DNA from: Williamsia sp. 1135 | GTDB taxonomy: Bacteria; Actinomycetota; Actinomycetes; Mycobacteriales; Mycobacteriaceae | Assembly (NCBI RefSeq): GCF_002095395.1 | Contig: NZ_MJEI01000085.1 | Location: forward strand, 19,147-83,146 | DNA: 64,000 bases | Direction of reading: 5' to 3' | In this document: piece by piece, positions 51,651 through 59,768 of the stretch | How the letters are laid out: each line of letters opens with the position of its first letter | Numbering within the stretch: position 1 is the first letter of the stretch | Notes under the pieces: model-generated | The model's database searches: none | The model's input: only the letters and a program-made list of their open reading frames with translations | What the model was told of the DNA's origin: nothing | Translations under genes and position numbers: made by a program

Positions 51651-53237
51651 ATGACAACCTCTGACGCCGTGGTGATCGGTGCCGGGCACAACGGCCTGGT
51701 CGCCGCGGCCAACCTGGCCGACGCGGGCTGGGACGTCACCGTCCTCGAAGCGCAGTCGCACGTCGGAGGAGCCGTTCGCAGCGCTGAGCTCTTTCCTGGA
51801 TACACGAGTGACCTGTTCAGCGCGTTTCATCCCCTCGCCGTGTCGTCGCCGGCGTTTCGTGAACTCGACCTCGAGTCGTATGGGCTGCGGTGGAGTCACG
51901 CGCCCATTCCGTTCGGTCACCCGGCCGGTCCCGGCGACAGGGACGCGGTGGTGGTCCACCGCGATGCCCACGACACGGCAGAGCACTTCGCGCAGTACGA
52001 CAAGCGGGACGGCGAGACCTGGTTGCGGCTGGTCGAGCAGTGGACGTCGGTGCGGTCGGCCGTCATCAACACGCTGTTCGGCCCGTTTCCGCCGGTGCGC
52101 GGCCCGGTGTCCCTGCTGCGTGCCCTCGGTGCCGGAGGTTCTCTGCGCTTCGCGCGTTTTCTGCTGTTGCCCGCGAACCGGATGGTCACCGAACTGTTCC
52201 ATAGCGAACAGGCTCGCCTGGCGATCCTGGGCAACGCGATGCACGCGGACATCCCCCTCGATGCGCCCGGCAGCGGCGTGATGGGCTATCTGCTCACGAT
52301 GCTGGCTCAGGACACCGGTTTCCCGGTGCCCGTGGGTGGCGCCGGAGCCCTGACCGACGCGCTTGTCCGCAGATGTGAAGCCGGTGGTGTCCGGATCGTC
52401 ACCGACTGCCGGGCGACCGGAATCGAAGTCGGTTCCGGGAAGGCGACCGGCGTCCGGACGGCAGATGGCGGACGATGGAGTGCGCGGCACGCGGTGATCG
52501 CCGACGTGGCTGCGCCCACACTGTACCGGGACCTGTTACCCGCCGATGCGGTGCCGGCTCAGGTGCTGGCCGACCTCGAGAACTTCGAGTGGGACGCCCC
52601 GGTCGTGAAGGTCAATTACGCCCTGGGTGGCAAGATCCCTTGGAACTGTGCCGATCTCGGACGAACCGGCACGGTCCACCTCGGTGCCGACCGGCGCGGC
52701 ATGATCCATTGGATGGCCGACCTCAACACCGGTGTCGTACCGCGGACCCCGTTCCTGCTCTTCGGTCAGATGACCACCTCCGATCCGAGCCGTTCTCCAG
52801 CCGGAACCGAAAGCGCCTGGGCATACACGCATCTGCCGCGCGACGTCGCCGATCGGGAGTCCGCGGAAGTCCTCGAGGGCCGCGTCGATGCGGTACTGGA
52901 GGCTCATGCGCCCGGTTTCGGTGAACTCATCGTCGGGCGGCATCTGCAGACTCCGGCGGACCTGCACGCTGCGGACGAGAATCTCTTTGCCGGTGCGGTC
53001 AACGGCGGAACCTCGCAGCTCTATCAACAATTGGTCTTCCGTCCGTCGCCCGGACTCGGGCGCGCCGAAACGCCTGTGGGCCAACTCTTTCTGGGTGGGG
53101 CGTCCGCCCACCCGGGTGGAGGTGTGCACGGGACCTGTGGCCGTAACGCGGCACGTGCAGCGCTCGCCTCTCAGGGTGTGCGCGGGATACCGCGCCGCTT
53201 CATCACCGGCAAGACGATCGATCTACTCAACAACTGA
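51651..53237 (+). CDS. Phytoene-dehydrogenase-like FAD oxidoreductase
   Basis: This 528-residue protein of the COG1233/PYROXD2-like amine-oxidase superfamily has the N-terminal dinucleotide motif VVIGAGHNGLVAAANLADAG with VLEAQSHVGG. It ends with a C-terminal FAD-closing segment (GGASAHPGGGVHGTCGRNAA). It may oxidise a lipid or isoprenoid, but it is not a canonical carotenoid desaturase and no carotenoid cluster is nearby. ATG 51651 follows its SigF-type promoter by 10 bases. The next gene starts 14 bp later in the same unit. Confidence 0.83.
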   Translation: MTTSDAVVIGAGHNGLVAAANLADAGWDVTVLEAQSHVGGAVRSAELFPGYTSDLFSAFHPLAVSSPAFRELDLESYGLRWSHAPIPFGHPAGPGDRDAVVVHRDAHDTAEHFAQYDKRDGETWLRLVEQWTSVRSAVINTLFGPFPPVRGPVSLLRALGAGGSLRFARFLLLPANRMVTELFHSEQARLAILGNAMHADIPLDAPGSGVMGYLLTMLAQDTGFPVPVGGAGALTDALVRRCEAGGVRIVTDCRATGIEVGSGKATGVRTADGGRWSARHAVIADVAAPTLYRDLLPADAVPAQVLADLENFEWDAPVVKVNYALGGKIPWNCADLGRTGTVHLGADRRGMIHWMADLNTGVVPRTPFLLFGQMTTSDPSRSPAGTESAWAYTHLPRDVADRESAEVLEGRVDAVLEAHAPGFGELIVGRHLQTPADLHAADENLFAGAVNGGTSQLYQQLVFRPSPGLGRAETPVGQLFLGGASAHPGGGVHGTCGRNAARAALASQGVRGIPRRFITGKTIDLLNN

Positions 53238-53251
53238 CGAAGGGACACCTC

Positions 53252-53692
53252 ATGATCGGCGTGACTCACGAGACCTCCGCGACCCCTGCCCAGGTGTGGT
53301 CGATCCTGTCCAACGGATGGCTGTACTCGTCCTGGGTGGTCGGTGCCTCCCGCATCCGCGACGTCGACAGCAACTGGCCGCAAGAGGGCTCCAAGATTCA
53401 CCATTCGGTGGGGGTCTGGCCCGTGCTGCTCAACGACGAGACGGTCTCGCTCCAGTCGTCGGCGGGGCACCTCGAACTGTCTGCCCACGGCTGGCCCGCC
53501 GGCACTGCCCGGGTGAAAGTGCATGTGGAGAAATCCGGCAAGGGTTCACTGCTGACGATGGACGAGTTCGCGGAAACCGCGCCGGTGAAGTGGATCCCGA
53601 CCAACGCGCAACGCCTGGCCACGTCCCCGCGGCTCAAGGAGTGCCTCCACCGGTTGGCCCTGCTCGCCGAGAACGGCGCCGCCAGCTCGTAA
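53252..53692 (+). CDS. SRPBCC (START-like) ligand-binding protein
   Basis: This 146-residue single SRPBCC/polyketide-cyclase-like domain is recognisable from its opening (THETSATPAQVWSIL), a central WVVGASRIRDVD and the long C-terminal helix. Such proteins bind hydrophobic ligands or act on lipids. GAAGGGA precedes ATG 53252. It is co-transcribed with the FAD oxidoreductase upstream, so it may carry or present that enzyme's substrate (inference). Confidence 0.82.
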   Translation: MIGVTHETSATPAQVWSILSNGWLYSSWVVGASRIRDVDSNWPQEGSKIHHSVGVWPVLLNDETVSLQSSAGHLELSAHGWPAGTARVKVHVEKSGKGSLLTMDEFAETAPVKWIPTNAQRLATSPRLKECLHRLALLAENGAASS

Positions 53693-53697
53693 ACCCA

Positions 53698-53758
53698 GGT
53701 GTTGCAGGCAAACCCACGTGCTGCAACACCGGGGTCTGCCTGGAGCGAGTGGGTTTGT
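53698..53758. terminator. Compound inverted repeats between convergent genes
   Basis: Two interleaved stems are present: a perfect 10-bp pair (53698-53707 with 53721-53730) and a 9-bp pair CAAACCCAC/GTGGGTTTG (53709-53717 with 53750-53758). Either can form a terminator hairpin for the converging SRPBCC and MBL-Rieske genes. The two stems exclude each other in part. Confidence 0.65.
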
Positions 53759-53765
53759 CTCCGGG

Positions 53766-55328
53766 CTATTCGATCTTGGCGCTACGGAGTTCGTGACCTT
53801 TCGAGGTCAGACACCGCCCGCTGCTCAGATCCCATGACCAGCCGTGCAGATTGCACGTCAGCTTGTCGCCCTCGATGACCCCGAACTTGCTCAGATCGGC
53901 TTTGAGGTGTGGACACCGGCGCTGAATCTTCCAGCCATCCTTCTCGATCGACGACGAATCGTCGTGCGCTTCACTGAACCAGCCGTCCGCGTACGCAATT
54001 CGTTCGTCGGTCAGGCACTTGAAGAAGGTGTAGAGGAACTCGTTGTAACCGCCGATGCGCCAGGTGGTGAAACGGGTCGAGAGGAAGATCGTGTTGACCC
54101 AGTCGGGCTCGTTGTCCCGCAACACGGTACGGACCAGTTCGGGTGCGATCCGGAAGCCGTAGCGGTACTTGCCTTCCTTCTCCTTGGGCTCGCGGACGGT
54201 GCGGTTGGGGAAGTCGAGGACCACGGTCTCGTCTCCCATCACCAACCCGACGGGATATCCGATGCCGTCACAGATCAGATCGCTCTGGGCCATGATCGGC
54301 TCGAACAGCTCCTTCAGGGGCGCCAGTAGCGGGTCACCCTGCGCGGGTGCCCAGGTCGCCTTCTGCGCGGCGATGACCGGCGCGAACTTCTGTGCCATCT
54401 TCTCCAGGTATGCGGCCTTGTTCTCCCCGAACACCTGCTCCGGCGGGTAGGGATGTGAGATCTCGTTCAGCTGCGATCCGGTGAGGTCGACCGTCGATCC
54501 GGAGACCATCATCAGTCCGCGATGCTTCACGCCGTCGTCGGTGCCGTGTTCCTTCATCTGATCCAGGAACGTCTCCTGGTCGGGGAAGATGCAGGTGGGA
54601 TCGTTCTCGATGTCGTTGAGGTAGCGCAGTTCGTCGTCGAGGAACATCGGCGGGCCTGCCGACGGCACGACCCAGGTGGCGCCGACCTGCTCGATGTACG
54701 ACCGGGCGCGGTCCATGCCGCGCTGCCGTTTCTGCGCGGCGAAATTGGCCTTCGACCGTTTCGGGATGTCGTAGACCATCGGATACCAGATGGCGCCCGA
54801 ATACTGCAGCAGATGGATATCGATGTGGCCGAACTGCTCGGCGATGACGTCGAGGTCGACCGGCCGGGCGTCGTTCATGTTGAAGACGGTGGTCTCGCCG
54901 TCGCTGACCACCAGACCGCTGTCACCGATGGGCCCGTCGGCGGGCGCCCGCAGGGCGACGATCATGATCTCGAGGCTGCCCTTGTCGCCCGTGACCGTCG
55001 TCTTGACCGAATCCTCGGTCTCGACGAACTTGTGGAACCCGATCTCTTCGAGCGCGCGCTTGAGATCGGGGACCGGGTAGTCCGGCAGCAGGACGGTGGT
55101 GTCCTTGTTCACGTGATCGCGCAGGTTCTGCTCGTCGAAGTGGTCGCGGTGCAGGTGACTGACGTAGAGGTAGTCGCAGTTGCCCAGCGACGGCCAGTCG
55201 AGTTCGGTGTTGTCGGGAAAAGGCACCCACGACGCGAAGTACGCAGGGTTCACCCACGGGTCGCACAGGATCGACCCTGCGGCTGTCTGGATGTGGAATC
55301 CCGCGTGCCCAACGCTCGTGACCTGCAC
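53766..55328 (-). CDS. Metallo-beta-lactamase fold protein with Rieske domain (Rv3818-like)
   Basis: This 520-residue protein has an N-terminal MBL-fold domain (GHAGFHIQ, metal motif SHLHRDHFDE) and a C-terminal Rieske [2Fe-2S] domain with CPH and CNLHG ligands (about 470-500). The overall layout recalls CMP-N-acetylneuraminate hydroxylase-like proteins, and Rv3818 of M. tuberculosis is of this type. The reaction in actinobacteria is unknown. Start is GTG 55328 with GGAGG six bases upstream. Confidence 0.83.
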   Translation of the reverse strand: MQVTSVGHAGFHIQTAAGSILCDPWVNPAYFASWVPFPDNTELDWPSLGNCDYLYVSHLHRDHFDEQNLRDHVNKDTTVLLPDYPVPDLKRALEEIGFHKFVETEDSVKTTVTGDKGSLEIMIVALRAPADGPIGDSGLVVSDGETTVFNMNDARPVDLDVIAEQFGHIDIHLLQYSGAIWYPMVYDIPKRSKANFAAQKRQRGMDRARSYIEQVGATWVVPSAGPPMFLDDELRYLNDIENDPTCIFPDQETFLDQMKEHGTDDGVKHRGLMMVSGSTVDLTGSQLNEISHPYPPEQVFGENKAAYLEKMAQKFAPVIAAQKATWAPAQGDPLLAPLKELFEPIMAQSDLICDGIGYPVGLVMGDETVVLDFPNRTVREPKEKEGKYRYGFRIAPELVRTVLRDNEPDWVNTIFLSTRFTTWRIGGYNEFLYTFFKCLTDERIAYADGWFSEAHDDSSSIEKDGWKIQRRCPHLKADLSKFGVIEGDKLTCNLHGWSWDLSSGRCLTSKGHELRSAKIE

Positions 55329-55420
55329 GTGTTGCCTCCAAAATTGTGGTGCTTGGAACGTCCACCAGAGTATCGACCAGTTGATGGGAGTCGAGTGTCA
55401 GCCAACGCTAAGCTCGCTGC

Positions 55421-56191
55421 ATGGAACCGGTCTACGACACTGTCATTGCCGTCGCACGTTCGCTGTGGGCGGCGGAAGGACTGAAATTCACGGTGTCCGG
55501 TGTCGAGAACGTACCGAAGACCGGAGGCGCGGTGATCGCGGTGAATCACACCGGATACCTCGACTTCACCTATGCCGGATTACCCGCGTTCCTGCAGGGC
55601 AAACGCAAGGTCCGGTTCATGGCGAAGAAAGAGGTCTTCGACAACAAGATCAGCGGTCCGATCATGCGCAGCCTCAAACACATCCCCGTCGACCGTGGCG
55701 CCGGAGCCGACAGTTACCGCGCCGCGGTCGAATACCTGCAGCGTGGCGAGCTGGTGGGTGTTTATCCCGAGGCGACCATCAGTCGGAGCTTCGAAATCAA
55801 GGCGTTCAAGTCCGGAGCCGCGCGGATGGCGCAGGAGGCCGGCGTCCCGATCATCCCGACCGTGATCTGGGGTGCGCAGCGGGTGTGGACAAAGGGCCAC
55901 CCGAAGCGGCTGGGACGGACCAACACCCCGATCTCGATCGGCGTCGCGGAGCCGGTCGAGTCGACCGGTGATCCGGCCGAGGTGACGTTGCGCCTACATC
56001 AGGTGATGAGTGAGCAATTGCGCACTCTGCAGGAGACGTATGGCCCGTATCCACCCGGAGAATATTGGGTGCCCGCGCGCCTGGGCGGCGGTGCGCCGAC
56101 CCTCGAAGAGGCCGATCAGATGGATGCGGACGAGCAGGCGGAGAAGGCAGCGAAGCGTGCTGCGGCGAAGAGGGACCAGCAGGCCGGCTGA
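55421..56191 (+). CDS. 1-acylglycerol-3-phosphate acyltransferase family protein (PlsC), copy 1
   Basis: This 256-residue acyltransferase has the catalytic NHTGYLDF (HxxxxD pattern), substrate motif PEATISRSFEIK and a central PVDRG. It probably acylates lysophosphatidate or a related lipid. The C-terminal tail is Lys/Ala-rich. TAAGCT lies six bases before the ATG, indicating a leaderless transcript. A paralog with the same motifs lies at 58108. Similar acyltransferase genes sit side by side in the Rv3814c-Rv3816c region. Confidence 0.86.
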   Translation: MEPVYDTVIAVARSLWAAEGLKFTVSGVENVPKTGGAVIAVNHTGYLDFTYAGLPAFLQGKRKVRFMAKKEVFDNKISGPIMRSLKHIPVDRGAGADSYRAAVEYLQRGELVGVYPEATISRSFEIKAFKSGAARMAQEAGVPIIPTVIWGAQRVWTKGHPKRLGRTNTPISIGVAEPVESTGDPAEVTLRLHQVMSEQLRTLQETYGPYPPGEYWVPARLGGGAPTLEEADQMDADEQAEKAAKRAAAKRDQQAG

Positions 56192-56212
56192 TCGCCCCGC
56201 CGATGCGGGTCC

Positions 56213-56647
56213 TCAGTCCTCGACAGGCTTGGCGAGGTTCCATTCGAGGTGAACGATGGTGCCGTCGGGACCGGGCTTGATCCGGGGGTGATCGGACAGC
56301 GCCTGCATCAGCGGGATCCCGCGTCCGCGCAGTCGGCTGGTGGTCGGGGTCGGCTCCTGCCAGTGACCCTGGTCCTGCACGGTGACATGAAGTTGCTGGT
56401 CAGCGGGATGATAGGTGGCGCGAAGTGTCATCGTGCCCGGCGAATCACGATCGGCGTACGCGTGCTCGACGGCGTTCGCCAGGGCCTCGTAGGCGGCAAG
56501 CGTGATGGCGTCGGCGCGGTCGCCGGCGCTGGGAACGTGCTGCGCGAGCCACTCCGCGAGAAGCTGGCGCAATTGCGTGGCCGACATCGGATCCGCACTC
56601 ACGTCGGAATACGTGAGTTGCAGGCCCTCGGTCGGCGAGTTGGTCAT
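56213..56647 (-). CDS. Anti-sigma regulatory factor (HATPase, RsbW-like)
   Basis: This 144-residue protein has a complete GHKL ATPase site: N-box YEALANAVEHAY, G1 box VQDQGHW, G2 box RGRGIPLMQAL. It is therefore likely an active serine kinase that phosphorylates a STAS partner, here the gene directly upstream. The assigned ATG lacks a good ribosome binding site. A 10-codon leader with strong AAGGAG ends two bases before it, so translation is probably coupled. Its target sigma factor may be the SigF-like protein at 47.7 kb (inference). Confidence 0.85.
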   Translation of the reverse strand: MTNSPTEGLQLTYSDVSADPMSATQLRQLLAEWLAQHVPSAGDRADAITLAAYEALANAVEHAYADRDSPGTMTLRATYHPADQQLHVTVQDQGHWQEPTPTTSRLRGRGIPLMQALSDHPRIKPGPDGTIVHLEWNLAKPVED

Positions 56648-56649
56648 GA

Positions 56650-56682
56650 TCAGATCGGCACCCACGCACCACTGGTACCCAT
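56650..56682 (-). CDS. Short leader peptide (10 aa) before the anti-sigma gene
   Basis: ATG 56682 has a strong AAAGGAG upstream and encodes MGTSGAWVPI. The stop TGA ends two bases before the anti-sigma ATG. It either feeds ribosomes to that gene or is the remnant of an earlier N-terminus cut off by a small frameshift. Confidence 0.4.
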   Translation of the reverse strand: MGTSGAWVPI

Positions 56683-56694
56683 GAGCGGCTCCTT

Positions 56695-57117
56695 TTATGC
56701 GGAATAGGGATCGTCACGTTCTTCGGCGAACTGAGCAGCAGCTTCGTCCACGGTCGAATACATGGTGATCGTTTCATCCAAACCGACCAGGCGCATGGGG
56801 CGCGCGGTGGCCGGACCGTCTGCGACGACGCCGAATCGGCTCGTCGGTGCGATGTTCTCATGCGCCGTGACCAGAGCGGCCATGCCGGCCGACGACAGGA
56901 AGTCGACCGCGGTGATGTCGATGATCAAACCCGCCGGAACCCCGCTCATGGCCTCTCGAACCGCGTCGGCCAACTGCGGAACGGTGAGTATGTCGATGCT
57001 GCCGCGGACGGTCAGCACGACCAGACCGCCGGTGCGGTCGGCGGCGATGGTCAGGCCGTTGCCCGGGACGTCTGTGCTGCCGCGGACGACTGGTGAGAGC
57101 CCGTCGATCGAATCCAT
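56695..57117 (-). CDS. STAS-domain anti-anti-sigma factor
   Basis: This 140-residue protein has a STAS fold (about 22-125) with the conserved DFLSSAGMAAL segment, whose serine is the usual phosphorylation site of RsbV/SpoIIAA-type antagonists. It is transcribed with the RsbW-like gene that follows 47 bp later. Together they form a partner-switch module. ATG 57117 has AAGGGGG upstream. The paired sigma factor is not adjacent, but a SigF-like gene lies 9 kb away. Confidence 0.85.
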   Translation of the reverse strand: MDSIDGLSPVVRGSTDVPGNGLTIAADRTGGLVVLTVRGSIDILTVPQLADAVREAMSGVPAGLIIDITAVDFLSSAGMAALVTAHENIAPTSRFGVVADGPATARPMRLVGLDETITMYSTVDEAAAQFAEERDDPYSA

Positions 57118-57463
57118 CGATACCCCCTTGCTCGGCTGACATAGACACAACACGTCCGCCGCGAGGTCGCGGGGACGTATGCGGCTGCTAGTTGAACCGA
57201 CGGACTCCATATTTGCATATTCTGCGTGCCCGTCGACCGGATGGTGATCTTTGCCGTGGGTGGGGGAGGCGTGATGCGGTGGCCGCGGAATCCCGACCAC
57301 GTGACGTTGCGTCGAACCTACTGTGCGCGTGCAGAACTTGGCGAAAAAAGTTTGTGCGTAGGTATTGGCAGTCCAAGGCGACGAGTGCTAAAAAAGTAAT
57401 CGCACAGTGATTTGTCGCCCGCCACGGTGGCGGGCCCGAGTGAGGAGATGGAGGTGGGTTGCT
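57118..57463. other. Divergent regulatory region between STAS and Hsp20 genes
   Basis: This is a 346-bp region without a credible gene. It contains AT-rich tracts (57205-57225, 57340-57405) that probably house promoters for both divergent genes. I see no HAIR or CIRCE element and no good SigF-type promoter. Confidence 0.5.
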
Positions 57464-57916
57464 GTGCTGCGTTTCGACCCGTTCAGTGATGTGGATTCCC
57501 TCGCCCGAGGTCTGCTGGCCGGTCAGCAGATCGGTTCGACGAGGACGCCCCGATTCATGCCGATGGACCTGTACAAGGTCGATGACCACTACGTCTTGAC
57601 CGCTGACCTGCCCGGAGTCGACCCGGGTTCGGTCGACGTGAGCGTCGACAACGGGACCCTGACCCTGACCGCCCACCGGTCATCGAGGTCGGAGGAATCG
57701 GTCGAGTGGCTCTCCAGCGAGCGCTTCTACGGCTCCTATCGGCGCCAGCTCACCCTCGGCGACAACATCGACACCGCAGGCATCAGCGCCGGCTACGAGA
57801 ACGGCGTGCTGACGGTGACCATCCCGGTCGCCGAGCGGGCCAAGCCGCGACGAATTGAGATCGAACACGCCGACACGATGAGGTCCATCGATCCGGTGTC
57901 GACGTCTCCTGACTGA
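57464..57916 (+). CDS. Hsp20 small heat-shock protein
   Basis: This 150-residue protein has an alpha-crystallin domain (about 33-125). Recognisable parts are DLYKVDDHYVLTADLPGVDPGSVDVSVDNGTLTL split over strands, FYGSYRRQLTL, and the late YENGVLTVTIPV motif (GVLTV). It is an ATP-independent holdase chaperone, like mycobacterial Acr proteins. GTG 57464 has GGAGG nine bases upstream. The neighbours (anti-sigma, STAS) suggest a stress cassette. Confidence 0.9.
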   Translation: MLRFDPFSDVDSLARGLLAGQQIGSTRTPRFMPMDLYKVDDHYVLTADLPGVDPGSVDVSVDNGTLTLTAHRSSRSEESVEWLSSERFYGSYRRQLTLGDNIDTAGISAGYENGVLTVTIPVAERAKPRRIEIEHADTMRSIDPVSTSPD

Positions 57917-57974
57917 TCTGAGCCCGAAAGCTGTTGGTCTTCGGCTGTTTTGGGACAGGGTAGGAGGTGAACGA

Positions 57975-58061
57975 TTGGAAGAGAACTCTGCTGTGGTCTG
58001 GCCTGATCCGAGTCCCCTGCACGACTGGTGGACCGAGGTCATGTCCGCACGCTCGAAGTGA
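57975..58061 (+). CDS. Candidate 28-residue Trp-rich small protein
   Basis: A TTG start has a perfect AGGAGGT seven bases upstream and opens 28 codons containing WPDPSPLHDWWTEVM. The ideal ribosome binding site and the clustered Trp/Pro residues argue for real translation. It is too short for family assignment and could be a leader of the acyltransferase gene 46 bp downstream. Confidence 0.4.
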   Translation: MEENSAVVWPDPSPLHDWWTEVMSARSK

Positions 58062-58107
58062 GAACGCGTGAAGACGGGTTCTGTGCCGCTGAACTAGGCT
58101 CGTCGGC

Positions 58108-58866
58108 ATGGAACCCGTCTTCCGGGCATTGGAGATCACCGCCCACGCGCTGACCAAGGCGCAGGGTCTGAAGATCACCTTCATCGACGTGGAGAAGTTG
58201 CCGGCGACCGGCGGCGTCGTGCTGGCGATCAATCACACCGGATATCTGGACTTCCTGCCGGCAGCGCTCGGCGTGCAGCGTCGGGGTCGGCGCGTGCGGT
58301 TCATGATCAAGGCCGAGATGCAGAAGATTGCGATCATGCGGTTTCTGATCAAACACACCCGTACGGTCCCGGTCGATCGCTCCGCCGGAGCGCAGGCCTA
58401 CCTTCTCGCCGTCGAGACCCTGCGCAGCGGCGAGGTGGTCGGTGTTCATCCCGAGGCCACCATCAGCCGCAGCTTCGAGATCAAGGACTTCAAGACCGGG
58501 GCCGCGCGGATGGCACTCGATGCCGAAGTCCCCATCGTCCCGGTCATCGTCTGGGGTGCTCAACGCATTGCCACCAAGGGTCAGCCCCGTCACCTGGGTC
58601 GCACCAAGACCCCGATCATCGTCAGGTTCGGCGACCCCATCCGCCCCCATGCCGGGGCGGGCGACGACGCCGTAGAGCTCACGAACCGCCTGAGAGCCAC
58701 GATGCAGCAGGTGCTGCTCGACGTTCAGCAGCGGTATGGCGAGCACCCGGCAGACGCCTTCTGGGTGCCGTCGCGTCTCGGTGGCGGTGCTCCGACACTG
58801 GCCGAGGCCGACGCCCTCGACGTGGCCGATGCGGCTGCCCGGCGGGACAAACGGCAAGATGGGTGA
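58108..58866 (+). CDS. 1-acylglycerol-3-phosphate acyltransferase family protein (PlsC), copy 2
   Basis: This 252-residue paralog of the gene at 55421 has the same motifs (NHTGYLDF, PVDRSAG, PEATISRSFEIK, GGGAPTL). The two differ mainly in the N-terminal 60 residues and in the tail. TAGGCT seven bases before the ATG suggests a leaderless transcript. The HAD phosphatase gene overlaps its end by eight bases, so the two are co-transcribed, as in the Rv3813c-Rv3814c arrangement. Confidence 0.86.
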   Translation: MEPVFRALEITAHALTKAQGLKITFIDVEKLPATGGVVLAINHTGYLDFLPAALGVQRRGRRVRFMIKAEMQKIAIMRFLIKHTRTVPVDRSAGAQAYLLAVETLRSGEVVGVHPEATISRSFEIKDFKTGAARMALDAEVPIVPVIVWGAQRIATKGQPRHLGRTKTPIIVRFGDPIRPHAGAGDDAVELTNRLRATMQQVLLDVQQRYGEHPADAFWVPSRLGGGAPTLAEADALDVADAAARRDKRQDG

Positions 58867-59698
58867 AATGCCGCACCCAGAACTCGTCGGGCCACCAACG
58901 CTGATCGCCAGTGACGTGGACGGCACACTGATCGACGACAACAACGTCGTGCCCGAGTTGGTACGCACCATGATCAGCAGAGCAACTGCCGCCGGCGCGA
59001 CATTCGTGATCGCAACCGGCCGCCCACCGCGGTGGATCGCGGAGATCACCGACCAGATCGACATCCAGCCGTTGGCGGTGTGCGCCAACGGGGCCATCGT
59101 CTACGACACGGCGAACGACACCATCCTGCATTCGGCGACCCTGGGGCCGCAGGTGCTGACCAAGCTCGCCGAGCTCGCGTACGAACAGATCCCCGGTTGT
59201 GGGCTGGCCGTCGAACGGGTGGGCCGCAGTGCCCACGACGCCGCGACCCCACCATTTGTCGCGACCGCGGGCTACCAGCACGCCTGGCTCAACCCCGACC
59301 ACATCGAGATGAACGAAGCGGATGTGTTGTCGGAGAACGCCGTGAAGATGCTGGTGCGGCGACCAGACATGAGCAGTGACGAGATGGCGCGGCGACTGAC
59401 CGCAGTGGTCGGCGACATCGCCGACGTCACCTTCTCGACCGACAACGGCCTGATCGAACTCTCGGCCCCCGGTGTCAGCAAGGCACATGGCCTGACCACT
59501 CTTGCCGAACTACGAGGTCTCCCCGTCGACGCGTCCGTCGCCTTCGGTGACATGCCCAATGACGTCGAGATGTTGCGTTGGGCCACCAGAGGTTTCGCGA
59601 TGGCGCACGGTCACCCCGCGGCGCTCGCCGCCGCCGACGAGGTCGCGCCCGGCAACAACGAGGGCGGCGTCGGGCAGGTCCTCTCCCGCTGGTTCTGA
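58859..59698 (+). CDS. HAD-family Cof-like phosphatase (Rv3813c-like)
   Basis: This protein of about 279 residues has HAD motif I DVDGTLID (nucleophile and acid Asp), motif II ATGRP, and motifs III/IV in GVSKAHGL and FGDMPNDVEM. A C2-type (Cof) cap lies at about 85-190. Such enzymes dephosphorylate sugar phosphates or flavin/nucleotide phosphates. The start is ATG 58859 or 58868. The upstream acyltransferase gene overlaps it; a link to lipid metabolism is only suggested by context. Confidence 0.86.
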   Translation: MGEMPHPELVGPPTLIASDVDGTLIDDNNVVPELVRTMISRATAAGATFVIATGRPPRWIAEITDQIDIQPLAVCANGAIVYDTANDTILHSATLGPQVLTKLAELAYEQIPGCGLAVERVGRSAHDAATPPFVATAGYQHAWLNPDHIEMNEADVLSENAVKMLVRRPDMSSDEMARRLTAVVGDIADVTFSTDNGLIELSAPGVSKAHGLTTLAELRGLPVDASVAFGDMPNDVEMLRWATRGFAMAHGHPAALAAADEVAPGNNEGGVGQVLSRWF

Positions 59699-59708
59699 CA
59701 CCCCGGAA

Positions 59709-59761
59709 TTGGTGGGTTCTGGCGAGCAAACCCGCAGGTCGCGCTCGCCAGAAGCCACCAA
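59709..59761. terminator. Long hairpin between convergent genes
   Basis: A 19-bp stem with one mismatch (59709-59727 with 59743-59761) has a 15-base loop containing AAACCC. It lies between the HAD phosphatase and the amidase and can terminate both. Confidence 0.8.
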
Positions 59762-59768
59762 GATCGGG

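Noticed and set aside
57117..57151. GGGTAT next to the STAS start as a SigF promoter
   Set aside because: It abuts the start codon, has no GTTT at 14-17 bases, and works better as a Shine-Dalgarno.
57340..57463. HAIR or CIRCE heat-shock operator before hsp20
   Set aside because: No CTTGAGT...ACTCAAG or CIRCE inverted repeat is present.
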